Source of the DNA: Jeotgalibacillus terrae
GTDB lineage: Bacteria > Bacillota > Bacilli > Bacillales > Jeotgalibacillaceae
DNA: 64,000 nt
Direction: 5' to 3'
Assembly (NCBI RefSeq): GCF_016908195.1
Contig: NZ_JAFBDK010000006.1
Location: 177,351 to 241,350, forward strand
Part shown: positions 56,300 to 64,000 of the stretch, in pieces
How the letters are laid out: each line of letters opens with the position of its first letter
Numbering within the stretch: position 1 is the first letter of the stretch
Notes under the pieces: model-generated
Databases searched by the model: none
Told to the model about the DNA's origin: nothing
The model's input: only the letters and a program-made list of their open reading frames with translations
Position numbers and translations under genes: made by a program

Positions 56300-56435
56300 G
56301 CTGGTCCCTGAAGTGAAGGGCTGAGACTCCTGTGGAAAAACGGAGGGCTGAGACCCCGCAGGGCAGTGGTTTTCTGCCCGAGGAGGCTCAGACGTTCGTC
56401 CACGGAAAGCGAAGTCCTTCACGGAAGGGGCCAGC
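56300..56435 (+). repeat. structured intergenic element H (forward)
   Basis: Outer arms GCTGGTCCC and GGGGCCAGC, second arms GTGGA and TCCAC, core CTGAG (56348-56352) with CTCAG (56387-56391). The apical stem is the longest of the family, GGGCAG with CTGCCC. It is in the opposite orientation to G, 20 nt before the end of the LLM gene. Confidence 0.8.
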
Positions 56436-56454
56436 GGCATACAGGACGATATTT

Positions 56455-57456
56455 TTACAGCATTCTCTCTGCAATCCGCTTATACGAATTCATCTTATCC
56501 TCAAAATCATACGCAATCGTCGTCAGCATGATCTCATCAGTCTCATACTCCTCAGCAAGCCTGTGCAGCTCTTTTTCAACATGATCAACACCACCAATGA
56601 CCATACGCTTCCTGTTTTCAAGCACGCGCATTCTCTCAAAGTGACTATACGGATACGCCATCGCTTTCTCAGGACTCGGTGTCCCTTTAGACGGCATGCC
56701 CTGCTCAAGCATAACCATTGAAAGGTCAAGACTCGATGCAATCCGCTCTGCATCCTCCATCGTTTCACCGCATATCGTAAATACTGCGACTGAATGCTTT
56801 GGCTTGTCATAGTATTTTGACGGCTTGAATCTTCTCAGATACTGTTGTGTATATGATGGACCGCCCTGTCCGTTAATAAATAAAGCAAACGTATAAGGCA
56901 CGCCCAGTTCAGCAGCTAAAGCGGCTGATGAAGGACTTGAACCAAGCATCCACAGATCAGGTACTGTCTGTGTGACAGGCGTTGCTTTGATATTGCCGTA
57001 AGGATGATCTTCAGGTATATCATCATGCAGATACTGCAGTAATTCAACTGCCTGATCAGGATAACGGTTCACATCGCGCGGCTTTCCGTCTGATAATGCA
57101 TAGGAAGCTCTCGGCATACCGCCTGGTGCCCGGCCGATACCGACGTCAATACGTCCTGGCGTCAGTCCTTCTAGTACTTTAAAGTTTTCTGCTACTTTAT
57201 ATGCACTATAATGCGGCAGCATGACGCCCCCGGAACCGACTTTAATCCGGTTGGTTTTCGCTGCCAGATGTGCAATTAACACTTCAGGTGAAGAACCTGC
57301 AAGGGTAGGCGTATCGTGATGTTCAGACACCCAGAACCGCTTAAACCCGAGCCTGTCAGCAAGCTGTGCGAGTTCAACCGTCTGACTTAGTCCCTGTTCT
57401 GCAGTTCCTCCCTCTGAAATAGAAGATTGATCTAATATGCTTAATGTCAGTGACAT
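56455..57456 (-). CDS. LLM-class flavin-dependent monooxygenase
   Basis: A 333-residue bacterial-luciferase-like protein (MSLTLSILDQSSISEGG, FWVSEHHDTPTLAGSSPEV, RIDVGIGRAPGG), the type often annotated as MsnO8 or YvbT-like alkanal monooxygenase. It would use reduced FMN from another reductase; the substrate is unknown. ATG 57456 has GAGGAGTG ahead of it. It is downstream of ytpB but separated by a terminator. No such gene is at this place in B. subtilis, so it may be an insertion. Confidence 0.88.
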   Translation of the reverse strand: MSLTLSILDQSSISEGGTAEQGLSQTVELAQLADRLGFKRFWVSEHHDTPTLAGSSPEVLIAHLAAKTNRIKVGSGGVMLPHYSAYKVAENFKVLEGLTPGRIDVGIGRAPGGMPRASYALSDGKPRDVNRYPDQAVELLQYLHDDIPEDHPYGNIKATPVTQTVPDLWMLGSSPSSAALAAELGVPYTFALFINGQGGPSYTQQYLRRFKPSKYYDKPKHSVAVFTICGETMEDAERIASSLDLSMVMLEQGMPSKGTPSPEKAMAYPYSHFERMRVLENRKRMVIGGVDHVEKELHRLAEEYETDEIMLTTIAYDFEDKMNSYKRIAERML

Positions 57457-57498
57457 AATTCCACTCCTCTCACCAAACATTATGTTTAATTCTATTTA

Positions 57499-57535
57499 AA
57501 AAGTCGAATATTCCGCTTAGCGAAATATCCGACTG
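57499..57535 (-). terminator. ytpB terminator
   Basis: On the minus strand AGTCGGATATTTCGC pairs (two mismatches) with GCGGAATATTCGACT, followed by TTTTTA. It ends the ytpA-ytpB transcript. Confidence 0.8.
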
Positions 57536-57537
57536 AT

Positions 57538-58632
57538 TTATATCTGTTCCTGCTTCAGATAAATATTGCCAGGCAGCATTTTCATCATGTTTCTGTAGGC
57601 ACGTCCATTCATATAAAAGAAAAAGCTGACTGACCCGCTTGAACGGATCATCTTTCTGGCAAGCTTTCTTACTTTCTTCTGCTTGTTCACTTTATCGTCA
57701 GACAAATATACACCCAGCAGACCACGGTTAATTAATTTGTGAAAGCGGCTGTGTGGAAGTTTTTTTGTATGGCGGTCAGCCTGTCTGATAAAATGCTGCA
57801 TTCTCGCAAAAAGAATCTCATGATCTCTGTAGTAAAAACAGAAATTAAGATCCCCCTCTTCTCTGTCTTCTTCCTGATCAATCAGGTAATCAAGCAGAAT
57901 ATGCAGGCCCTGTATGTAAGGAAAGTAGCTTTCCCGGATTGCAGCTGCATATTCCGGCTTAAAGTCCGGTCTGAGGGCATAGGAGACCAGACAGAAGATG
58001 CCAAGCGTTGAACCGGTGCAGGCAGAGAATTCAAACCATTCCATTTCAGGGAAATCACTGCGGTGCGTTTCAAACCAGTTCTGGAGCCTTTCCTCCCTCT
58101 CATTCTCTGCCACGTGTTTATGTATTTGCAGTTCGCAATAGATGCGTGATAAATACAATAGTTCATCCTTAATAAGCGGATAATGAGGAATCCTTGAGAG
58201 CACTTCCTGACAACGGAGCACCAAACCAGATAAATAATGATCTTCCCGGTCTTCACGCAGGCGGTAATAATCTCCAGGCACTGCCCCGACAGTGAGCGCA
58301 TCCTCCATTGCCTGATGGAGTGCAGCAAAATCTTCAGGGTCAAGCGAGGTACTGCGGTCACACAGATTATCAAGATAATCACTGATCGTCTGATAAGCAA
58401 CGATGAATTCGATCGCGTCACGCTTACCCTTTAATGCAAGCAGTGACATGATCCCCCCACCTTCACAGTGAAAAGCTTTATCTTTCACACTGTCAACGGC
58501 CTGTTTTTTTAATTCTTCATTTTCAATCTGCAACGCTTTTTGTTTCCAGGCATAAAGCTCCCTGTGAACGATTGGAAATACTTTTCTGTACACCTGATTC
58601 ATCAACAATAACGGTTCATTCGGAACTGACAT
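57538..58632 (-). CDS. ytpB: tetraprenyl-beta-curcumene synthase YtpB
   Basis: A 364-residue DUF2600 terpene synthase (B. subtilis YtpB cyclises a C35 prenyl diphosphate to tetraprenyl-beta-curcumene, a step towards sesquarterpenes found in spores). Acidic metal-binding motifs typical of the family are visible: DYLDNLCDR and LDYLIDQEEDR. It is 15 nt downstream of ytpA and must be cotranscribed with it. Confidence 0.93.
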   Translation of the reverse strand: MSVPNEPLLLMNQVYRKVFPIVHRELYAWKQKALQIENEELKKQAVDSVKDKAFHCEGGGIMSLLALKGKRDAIEFIVAYQTISDYLDNLCDRSTSLDPEDFAALHQAMEDALTVGAVPGDYYRLREDREDHYLSGLVLRCQEVLSRIPHYPLIKDELLYLSRIYCELQIHKHVAENEREERLQNWFETHRSDFPEMEWFEFSACTGSTLGIFCLVSYALRPDFKPEYAAAIRESYFPYIQGLHILLDYLIDQEEDREEGDLNFCFYYRDHEILFARMQHFIRQADRHTKKLPHSRFHKLINRGLLGVYLSDDKVNKQKKVRKLARKMIRSSGSVSFFFYMNGRAYRNMMKMLPGNIYLKQEQI

Positions 58633-58647
58633 GTTAACCCACCTCTT

Positions 58648-59451
58648 TTACAGATCATAACCAATTGATCTCAGTCGATTTTTAACAAACGATTCTGCAT
58701 AGTGAAACACTTCATCCCGCTCTGGTTCATTGAACACCTCGTGATAGCACTGTTCCCACTCTTTAAATTGAAACTCGTGAAGCTTACGTGACAGCAGCCA
58801 TTTCTTTGCCGGTGCAGTATCAACCAGTTTGTTCTGTCCTCCCTGCATCAGCAGCACCGGTACATCCGGAAAATCACTGTCTTCTGCAAGTGTCTGTTTC
58901 ATTGCATAAAGCACTTCACGGTACCACCTGACAGATACACGTGATACATAAATCGGATCTTCAAGGTCAAGTTCAATAATTTCTTCATTGCGCGTTGCAT
59001 CCTGAACCGTAAAACCGAATGTGAATCGATGTTCAGGTGATAACTTATTCAGACTGCCCGAGAGCAGATGACTAAATTTTGAAGGTGTATGAGCGTATGC
59101 AAAGCTCGGATTGGATAAAATCAATCCAGCGATTTCATACTTTTTCATATACATCATTCTTGTTGCAATTAAACCTCCAAGCCCCTGACCTATCAGGAAG
59201 ATCGGCAGGTTAAAAAGCATGGCTGCTTCAATCCATTGTCCGACTGCTGTTTCATATTCTTTAAAAGAGTCGATATGTCCTCTTTCTGTTCTCTTCACCA
59301 TGCCCTGACCCGGCAGGTCACCCATAACAACGTGATATCCTCTCTCACGCCACATTTCAATTAACCAGCCATATCTTGCATGGTGCTCAAGTTCGCCATG
59401 TACGATCACAATGACACCATGTGCGATTCCATCTGTTTCCCATTTCCACAT
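58648..59451 (-). CDS. ytpA: YtpA-family alpha/beta hydrolase lacking two catalytic residues
   Basis: A 267-residue alpha/beta-hydrolase-fold protein whose sequence and place (upstream of ytpB) mark it as the orthologue of B. subtilis YtpA, the phospholipase for bacilysocin. The nucleophile elbow reads IGQGLGG where YtpA has GHSMGG, so the serine is glycine (residue 90). The acid residue region reads GGQNKLVD where YtpA has GDDKLVD, so the aspartate is asparagine (207). The histidine in CYHEVFNEPER (237) is kept. By these motifs it should be unable to hydrolyse esters. ATG 59451 with AGGTG 8 nt upstream. Confidence 0.88.
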   Translation of the reverse strand: MWKWETDGIAHGVIVIVHGELEHHARYGWLIEMWRERGYHVVMGDLPGQGMVKRTERGHIDSFKEYETAVGQWIEAAMLFNLPIFLIGQGLGGLIATRMMYMKKYEIAGLILSNPSFAYAHTPSKFSHLLSGSLNKLSPEHRFTFGFTVQDATRNEEIIELDLEDPIYVSRVSVRWYREVLYAMKQTLAEDSDFPDVPVLLMQGGQNKLVDTAPAKKWLLSRKLHEFQFKEWEQCYHEVFNEPERDEVFHYAESFVKNRLRSIGYDL

Positions 59452-59562
59452 CACAAGAACACCTGCCTTTCAAATTCATAGAAGCCTGTATTGTGAAGTA
59501 TTCAGCATGCCTGTGGTAAAATAAACTATACCATATTTTTTATATCACAAAGGAGCGATATG

Positions 59563-60099
59563 ATGATACTTTCCTTTAAAGACCATCATCCTGATATTGA
59601 TCAGAGTGTTTACATATCTAAAACTGCAACCGTCACCGGTAATGTAAAGATCGGAGCTGACTCAAGTGTCTGGCCCGGCTCAGTTATCCGTGGGGACGTA
59701 TCACCAACCATCATCGGACACAAAGTGAATATACAGGATTTATCCGTACTGCATCAGAGTCCGGATCTCCCTCTTGTGATTGAAGATGAAGTCACAGTGG
59801 GACATCAGGTTACCCTGCACAGCTGTACGATCAGAAAAAATGCGCTGATTGGCATGGGATCAATCATTCTTGACGGAGCAGAGGTCGGGGAAGGTGCTTT
59901 TATAGGCGCCGGCAGTCTCGTGCCACCCGGCAAAAAAATTCCGGCAGGGATGATGGCATTTGGCCGTCCTGCAAAAGTCGTCCGGGAAGTGACTGAAGCT
60001 GACCGCACTGACATGCAGAGAATCGTCAGGGAATACGCTGAAAAAGCACAGTATTATAAGCAGGAAGAAGAAAAGAAACGAAGCGGAGATGATGCTTAA
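59563..60099 (+). CDS. ytoA: gamma-carbonic-anhydrase-like protein YtoA
   Basis: A 178-residue left-handed beta-helix protein with hexapeptide repeats. The three zinc His of gamma-class carbonic anhydrases are recognisable in VLHQS and VGHQVTLHSC. Activity is not assured for this family. ATG 59563 is chosen because GGAG is 7 nt upstream; ATG 59560 is too close. It is divergent from ytpA and followed by the antiporter gene four nt later. Confidence 0.9.
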   Translation: MILSFKDHHPDIDQSVYISKTATVTGNVKIGADSSVWPGSVIRGDVSPTIIGHKVNIQDLSVLHQSPDLPLVIEDEVTVGHQVTLHSCTIRKNALIGMGSIILDGAEVGEGAFIGAGSLVPPGKKIPAGMMAFGRPAKVVREVTEADRTDMQRIVREYAEKAQYYKQEEEKKRSGDDA

Positions 60100-60102
60100 T
60101 GA

Positions 60103-61623
60103 GTGATCCGCATGCTGATTGAGTCTTTTGGTATTGATTCATTTATTCTTTTAACCGGCCTGTTACTCGTTACAGGGGTATTAGTAGCAAAATTTTCTAA
60201 TAAATGGGGGCTGCCTGCGCTCGTTTTATTTATCGTCATTGGTATGCTTATAGGCAGTGACGGTCTTGGGATTGTCTATTTTGATGATGCCCGAGCTGCT
60301 CAGCTGATCGGAATCTTCGCGCTCGTTATCATCCTGTTTGAAGGCGGGATGCAGACAAAATGGCAGACAGTCCGTTCAGTTGCGCTGCCGTCTCTTTCCC
60401 TGGCCACATTAGGTGTCATTCTGACGTCCGGTATCGTAGGCTATGCAGCATACCTGATTTTTGATGTAACGCTGCTTGAAGGTCTTCTGTTCGGTGCAAT
60501 TGTTGGTTCAACAGATGCTGCAGCTGTATTCTCTGTATTAAAAGAACGGAATATTAAAGCTAAAATGGGGGCGACACTTGAAGCCGAATCAGGTACGAAC
60601 GATCCAATGGCTGTTTTCCTTACATTATCTTTTATAGAGCTGATATCAAATCAGAACGCTTCGATTTGGGGACTGATTCCTTCTTTTATTCTGCAGATGG
60701 GAGCGGGTCTTGGTACAGGGTTGATCCTTGGCCGTATCGCTTCTTTTGCCCTTAACAGAATCAAGCTCGATTCGAGTGGTTTATATCCTATTTTTTCAGT
60801 GGCATTTGCTCTTTTAACGTATAGTATTACCGCCATCATTGGTGGAAGCGGGTTCCTTGCAGTGTATGTGGCTGCATTAATCATTGGAAATAATGAACTG
60901 ACATACCGCTACTCTATCTTCCAATTTAATGAAGGGTTTGCCTGGATGTCTCAGATTCTTATGTTCATTATTCTTGGACTACTCGTATTTCCGGGCGAAT
61001 TGTTTTCAGCTGAAATTGTCATTAATGGCCTGATCCTGTCAGTAGTGCTGATCTTTATCGCACGTCCGATCGCAGTCTTTTTATCAGTCGCGGGCATGAA
61101 ATATAAGATGAAAGAAAGAATCTTTATCTCATGGGCAGGACTGAGAGGGGCTGTGCCGATCATACTGGCTACATTCCCCGTTGTAGCAGGTCTTGAAAAC
61201 GGGCAGCTATTTTTCAATGTCGTATTCTTTATTGTGTTGACTTCAACATTACTACAGGGATCTACGGTCTCTTACGTTGCTAAAAAGCTGAATCTTGTCG
61301 GACCAAAAAAAGATACACCTCACCATTCGCTTGAACTGATCTCAATCGGTAAAGCAAATGCTGAAATGATTCAGTTTCATACAAACCGTGACATTGCCAT
61401 AGTCGGACAAAAATTAAAAGATTTGAAATTCCCCCACCAGGCAACGATCAGCGCAATCGTCAGAAACGATCAATTGATCAGCCCGTATGGTGAAACACAG
61501 ATAAAAGCAGGAGACTTCCTCTATATACTTGTGAATACAAAGCATAAAGAAGAAGTGAAAAGGCTGCTTGAAGAAAAGAAAAAACCAAAGCCGAATCAGG
61601 AGAAAGCACCTGCCGGCAAATAA
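60103..61623 (+). CDS. NhaP/CvrA-type K+/H+ (or Na+/H+) antiporter with RCK_C domain
   Basis: A 506-residue CPA1 antiporter: about 12 membrane helices in the first 400 residues (ESGTNDPMAVFLTLSF and GSTDAAAVFSVL are the ion-binding core helices) and a C-terminal TrkA-C/RCK_C regulatory domain (about 400-490, QLISPYGETQIKAGDFLYILV). Ion specificity cannot be read from the sequence. GTG 60103 has GGAG 13 nt upstream; ATG 60112 is possible. It is four nt downstream of ytoA and likely cotranscribed. Confidence 0.88.
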   Translation: MIRMLIESFGIDSFILLTGLLLVTGVLVAKFSNKWGLPALVLFIVIGMLIGSDGLGIVYFDDARAAQLIGIFALVIILFEGGMQTKWQTVRSVALPSLSLATLGVILTSGIVGYAAYLIFDVTLLEGLLFGAIVGSTDAAAVFSVLKERNIKAKMGATLEAESGTNDPMAVFLTLSFIELISNQNASIWGLIPSFILQMGAGLGTGLILGRIASFALNRIKLDSSGLYPIFSVAFALLTYSITAIIGGSGFLAVYVAALIIGNNELTYRYSIFQFNEGFAWMSQILMFIILGLLVFPGELFSAEIVINGLILSVVLIFIARPIAVFLSVAGMKYKMKERIFISWAGLRGAVPIILATFPVVAGLENGQLFFNVVFFIVLTSTLLQGSTVSYVAKKLNLVGPKKDTPHHSLELISIGKANAEMIQFHTNRDIAIVGQKLKDLKFPHQATISAIVRNDQLISPYGETQIKAGDFLYILVNTKHKEEVKRLLEEKKKPKPNQEKAPAGK

Positions 61624-61626
61624 TTT

Positions 61627-61653
61627 AAACCGCAGCGACTGCTGCGGTTTTTT
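61627..61653. terminator. terminator between the antiporter gene and topB
   Basis: AAACCGCAGC (61627-61636), loop GACT, GCTGCGGTTT (61641-61650), then TTTTC. It ends both convergent transcripts. Confidence 0.9.
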
Positions 61654-63762
61654 CTATTTGAAAGCCATTTCGATTTTTCCATCTTTCAGCACCAGTCTGG
61701 CACTGAAAGTTTTTCCTGCTTTACTTTTGAATCCTTTAATCATACCGGTCTGCCCTTTTTCACAGAGCGCTTTAATCTGAGCATCTGAAATTTTCTTTTT
61801 CAGAAGCATTTTCGGCAGTGTCTGTCTGCAGCCCTGCTTATATTCACTGCATCCAAAAAAGCCTCCCTTATCAACCATTACACCTTTTTTGCATGCCGGA
61901 CAGATGGGCATGATGGAAGACTTTTTCTGACCTGATGATGCAGATGCTTTTACATCTCCCATCTGCTTAGGCGCTTCAGCAATCATATGCTGAATAAATT
62001 TCGCAATGTTATTTAGGAAAGCTTCCTGACTGCCTTCTCTTCTGCCGATCTTTTTTAGATAGGTCTCCCACCTTGCTGTCATTTCTGGACTGCTGAGCAG
62101 CGTTCCACCGATCACCTGACAGAGTGTCACTCCTTTATCAGTAACAGAGACCGTATTTTTTGTTACGATGATATACTGCTGTTTCTTTAGAGTATCGATA
62201 ATGGATGCACGGGTGGCTTCCGTCCCAATCCCTTCCACTTCCTTCAGCATCGCCTGATCCTGCTCATCTTCGAGCATCTTACCGGCTGTTTTCATCATCG
62301 TAATCAGCTGACCTTCAGTGTAAGGTTTTGGCGGCTTTGTTACATCTTCTTTTATATTCACTATGGATCCTATATCGTCCCCCGTTTTTAAAGGAGGAAG
62401 GATGGTGTCCTTTTTATTATCTTCACTGAATAGCTCTTTCCAGCCGCGTTTTTTCTCAACCGTTCCTTTCACGCTGAAAAGAATACCTTTAACATCAACG
62501 TCAATCTGCGTTTCTTCATAGTGATAGTCTTCATGGAACATCGCAAGTGTACTGTTTAGAATTTCGTTGTAGATGTTTTTCTCCATCGGCTTCAGCTTGT
62601 CGACTCTGTCCTTCGTCAGCATCTTTTTAGTCGGGATGATTGCATAGTGCTCCTGAACTTTCTGATCCTGTACATATTTCGGACGTGGCTTAGGGTGAGC
62701 TGTCTCAAAAGATGTACCGGCTGCCTGCTTCATTTGGTCAAGCTGCCCTGACAAATATCTGAACTCACTCATTGTAATGAACTGACAGTCCGTTCTCGGG
62801 TATGATACAAGCTTTTTTTCATAAAGATCCTGAACAGTTTTTAACACATTCGACGGACTGTATTTATAGCGTCTGTTCATTTTCGCCTGAAGCGATGAAA
62901 GACTGTGCAGACTTGGTGCAAGCATCTTTTTGAGCTTTTTCTCAGCTTTTACAACACGCCCCTGTGAGTCTTCTCCTGTTAGAACGCCATGCTTTTGCAG
63001 TATTCCGTCAGCTTCTTCCCGGGTTTTAAAAGTTGTTTTATGCTTTGTCTGAAATTTAATACCGCTTTCTTTATGATCAGCAATCAGCTGGAAGAATGGC
63101 TCAGGTTTAAAGTTTTCAATTTCATGCTGACGCTGCCAGATCATATAAAGGGTTGGCGTCTGGACTCTCCCCAGACTGAACGGACCATCTACCCCTTTTT
63201 CCTGGAGAAGCAGTGTATAAAGTCTTGAGATATTCATCCCGACAAGCCAGTCACTGACCTGCCTTGTCTGCGCTTCATCATATAATGGGAGATAATCCTC
63301 TCCGTTTCTTAATTCCTGAAAGCCTTTTCGGATTACGTCTTTTTCAAGGGAGTTGATCCATAGCCGCTTTGTCGGCTTATGCATATAGCCCGCCTGCTCA
63401 ATAATGGAGCGTGCGATATTTTCCCCTTCACGATCACTGTCTGTTGCAACTACAATCTGGTCTGCTTTTTTGAGGAGGCCTTTGACAATATTGAACTGCG
63501 CACGTTTTGCATAAGGCACTGTGAACTTGAACTCTTCCGGAATCATTGGCAGCGTATCGAGCTTCCAGCGCTTCCACTCCGGCTTATATTTCTGCGGTTC
63601 CTCAAGCGATACCAAATGTCCGAATCCCCACGTAATCGCAGCTCCTCCAGGGAATAGTGGATCTTCTATATGAAAATAACCATCTGTTTTTTTTGCTGTG
63701 TGAAATGCATCTGCGTAGCTTTTTGCCTGTGAAGGTTTTTCTGCGAGAATAACTGTAAACAA
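61654..63762 (-). CDS. topB: DNA topoisomerase III
   Basis: A 702-residue type IA topoisomerase. The Toprim domain starts with VILAEKPSQAKSY and has ATDSDREGE. The active-site tyrosine is in LVSYPRTDCQFI. The C-terminal zinc ribbon CPACKKGV ... CSEYKQGC is present. TTG 63762 is chosen because GGAGG lies 7 nt ahead of it; the frame runs back to 63792 across the ribosome site. B. subtilis TopB is 727 residues. It decatenates replication and recombination intermediates. Confidence 0.96.
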   Translation of the reverse strand: MFTVILAEKPSQAKSYADAFHTAKKTDGYFHIEDPLFPGGAAITWGFGHLVSLEEPQKYKPEWKRWKLDTLPMIPEEFKFTVPYAKRAQFNIVKGLLKKADQIVVATDSDREGENIARSIIEQAGYMHKPTKRLWINSLEKDVIRKGFQELRNGEDYLPLYDEAQTRQVSDWLVGMNISRLYTLLLQEKGVDGPFSLGRVQTPTLYMIWQRQHEIENFKPEPFFQLIADHKESGIKFQTKHKTTFKTREEADGILQKHGVLTGEDSQGRVVKAEKKLKKMLAPSLHSLSSLQAKMNRRYKYSPSNVLKTVQDLYEKKLVSYPRTDCQFITMSEFRYLSGQLDQMKQAAGTSFETAHPKPRPKYVQDQKVQEHYAIIPTKKMLTKDRVDKLKPMEKNIYNEILNSTLAMFHEDYHYEETQIDVDVKGILFSVKGTVEKKRGWKELFSEDNKKDTILPPLKTGDDIGSIVNIKEDVTKPPKPYTEGQLITMMKTAGKMLEDEQDQAMLKEVEGIGTEATRASIIDTLKKQQYIIVTKNTVSVTDKGVTLCQVIGGTLLSSPEMTARWETYLKKIGRREGSQEAFLNNIAKFIQHMIAEAPKQMGDVKASASSGQKKSSIMPICPACKKGVMVDKGGFFGCSEYKQGCRQTLPKMLLKKKISDAQIKALCEKGQTGMIKGFKSKAGKTFSARLVLKDGKIEMAFK

Positions 63763-63960
63763 AGGAATTCCTCCTAAAATTGTCCGAAGCATGAATCGGG
63801 GCTTTGTGTACTTATCATATCATGTGCAGGGAGGGATGGCGAACACTTATTCTGTTTGGGTGGGTGGTGGTTCAGAAAAAAATCCGGGAGGTTCAGAGAA
63901 TACATGTAAGCGTCAAAGCATTCACACGTTGATTACTTTCATGGTCATATTTGAGGCAAC

Positions 63961-63993
63961 AGAAAAGCCGTACCCTTCCGGGACGGCTTTTCT
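63961..63993. terminator. terminator at the right edge
   Basis: AGAAAAGCCGT (63961-63971) with ACGGCTTTTCT (63983-63993) plus CCC/GGG inside, and a T-rich end. It could belong to a gene beyond the window edge. The 198 nt between topB and this hairpin hold nothing convincing. Confidence 0.8.
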
Positions 63994-64000
63994 CTAATGC

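Noticed and set aside
56332..56721. 129-residue plus-strand frame across element H and into the LLM gene
   Set aside because: It overlaps a well-supported minus-strand gene and starts inside the repeat.
63791..63997. 68-residue frame at the right edge
   Set aside because: No properly spaced ribosome site; it reads through a clear terminator hairpin and has no recognisable content.

Overview
The window reads as a chromosomal segment of a low-to-mid GC, Gram-positive, endospore-type Bacillales bacterium. Gene content and order follow the Bacillus subtilis rpsD-leuS-ytpA region almost gene for gene: dgcP, rpsD, tyrS, acsA/acuABC, motPS, ccpA, aroA, ytxGHJ, murC, sftA, ytpRQP, ytoQ/ytoP/ytzB, ytnP, trmB, ytmP-ytlRQP-ytkP, dat/pepV/ythPQ, ytzE, a ytzG-type pseudouridine synthase, murJ, ytfP, leuS, yttB, ytqAB, ytpBA, ytoA. 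A genus such as Jeotgalibacillus or a close relative is a guess from overall feel; the sequence does not settle it. No rRNA, tRNA, CRISPR array, prophage, transposase or replication origin was found.

Layout. 1-8.7 kb: a partial PLP trans-sulfuration enzyme with an upstream cre-like site, a diguanylate cyclase, rpsD with a structured leader, an unusual DUF4317 gene, a FAD/Rieske oxidoreductase, a zinc-ribbon protein, and tyrS under a tyrosine T-box. 8.8-22.5 kb: a class A penicillin-binding protein with a Pro/Glu repeat tail, the acetyl-CoA synthetase control module (acsA against acuABC), the Na+ stator genes motPS behind ccpA, aroA, and a 710-residue FtsA/PilM-like ATPase. 22.6-40.7 kb: the sigma-B-type ytxGHJ operon, murC, sftA, and a run of conserved y-genes for thiol redox, peptidase, lactonase, tRNA methylation and lipid kinase functions. 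41-64 kb: an operon of an EcsB-type ABC exporter with pepV and dat, then murJ, leuS under a leucine T-box, the ytqAB tRNA-modification pair, the sesquarterpene synthase ytpB, a ytpA homologue that has lost two catalytic residues, an NhaP/RCK antiporter and topB.

Regulation visible in the sequence: two T-box leaders with readable specifier codons (UAC for Tyr, CUC for Leu), an S4 leader ending in an 11-bp hairpin against the Shine-Dalgarno, CcpA-type cre sites at acu, at ccpA itself and before two other genes, one sigma-B promoter, and about two dozen intrinsic terminators, many shared by convergent genes.

The most interesting unexplained structure is a family of eight intergenic elements (A-H) of about 50-135 nt. 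They share a conserved core (GAGACCCCGC ... GAGGAGGCTC). The apical stem, one core pair and the outer arms differ between copies yet stay self-complementary, which argues for selection on folded RNA or DNA rather than on primary sequence. Second is a run of nine degenerate 21-bp units in front of ytqA. Third is the apparent YtpA pseudo-hydrolase, encoded next to the terpene synthase gene ytpB.
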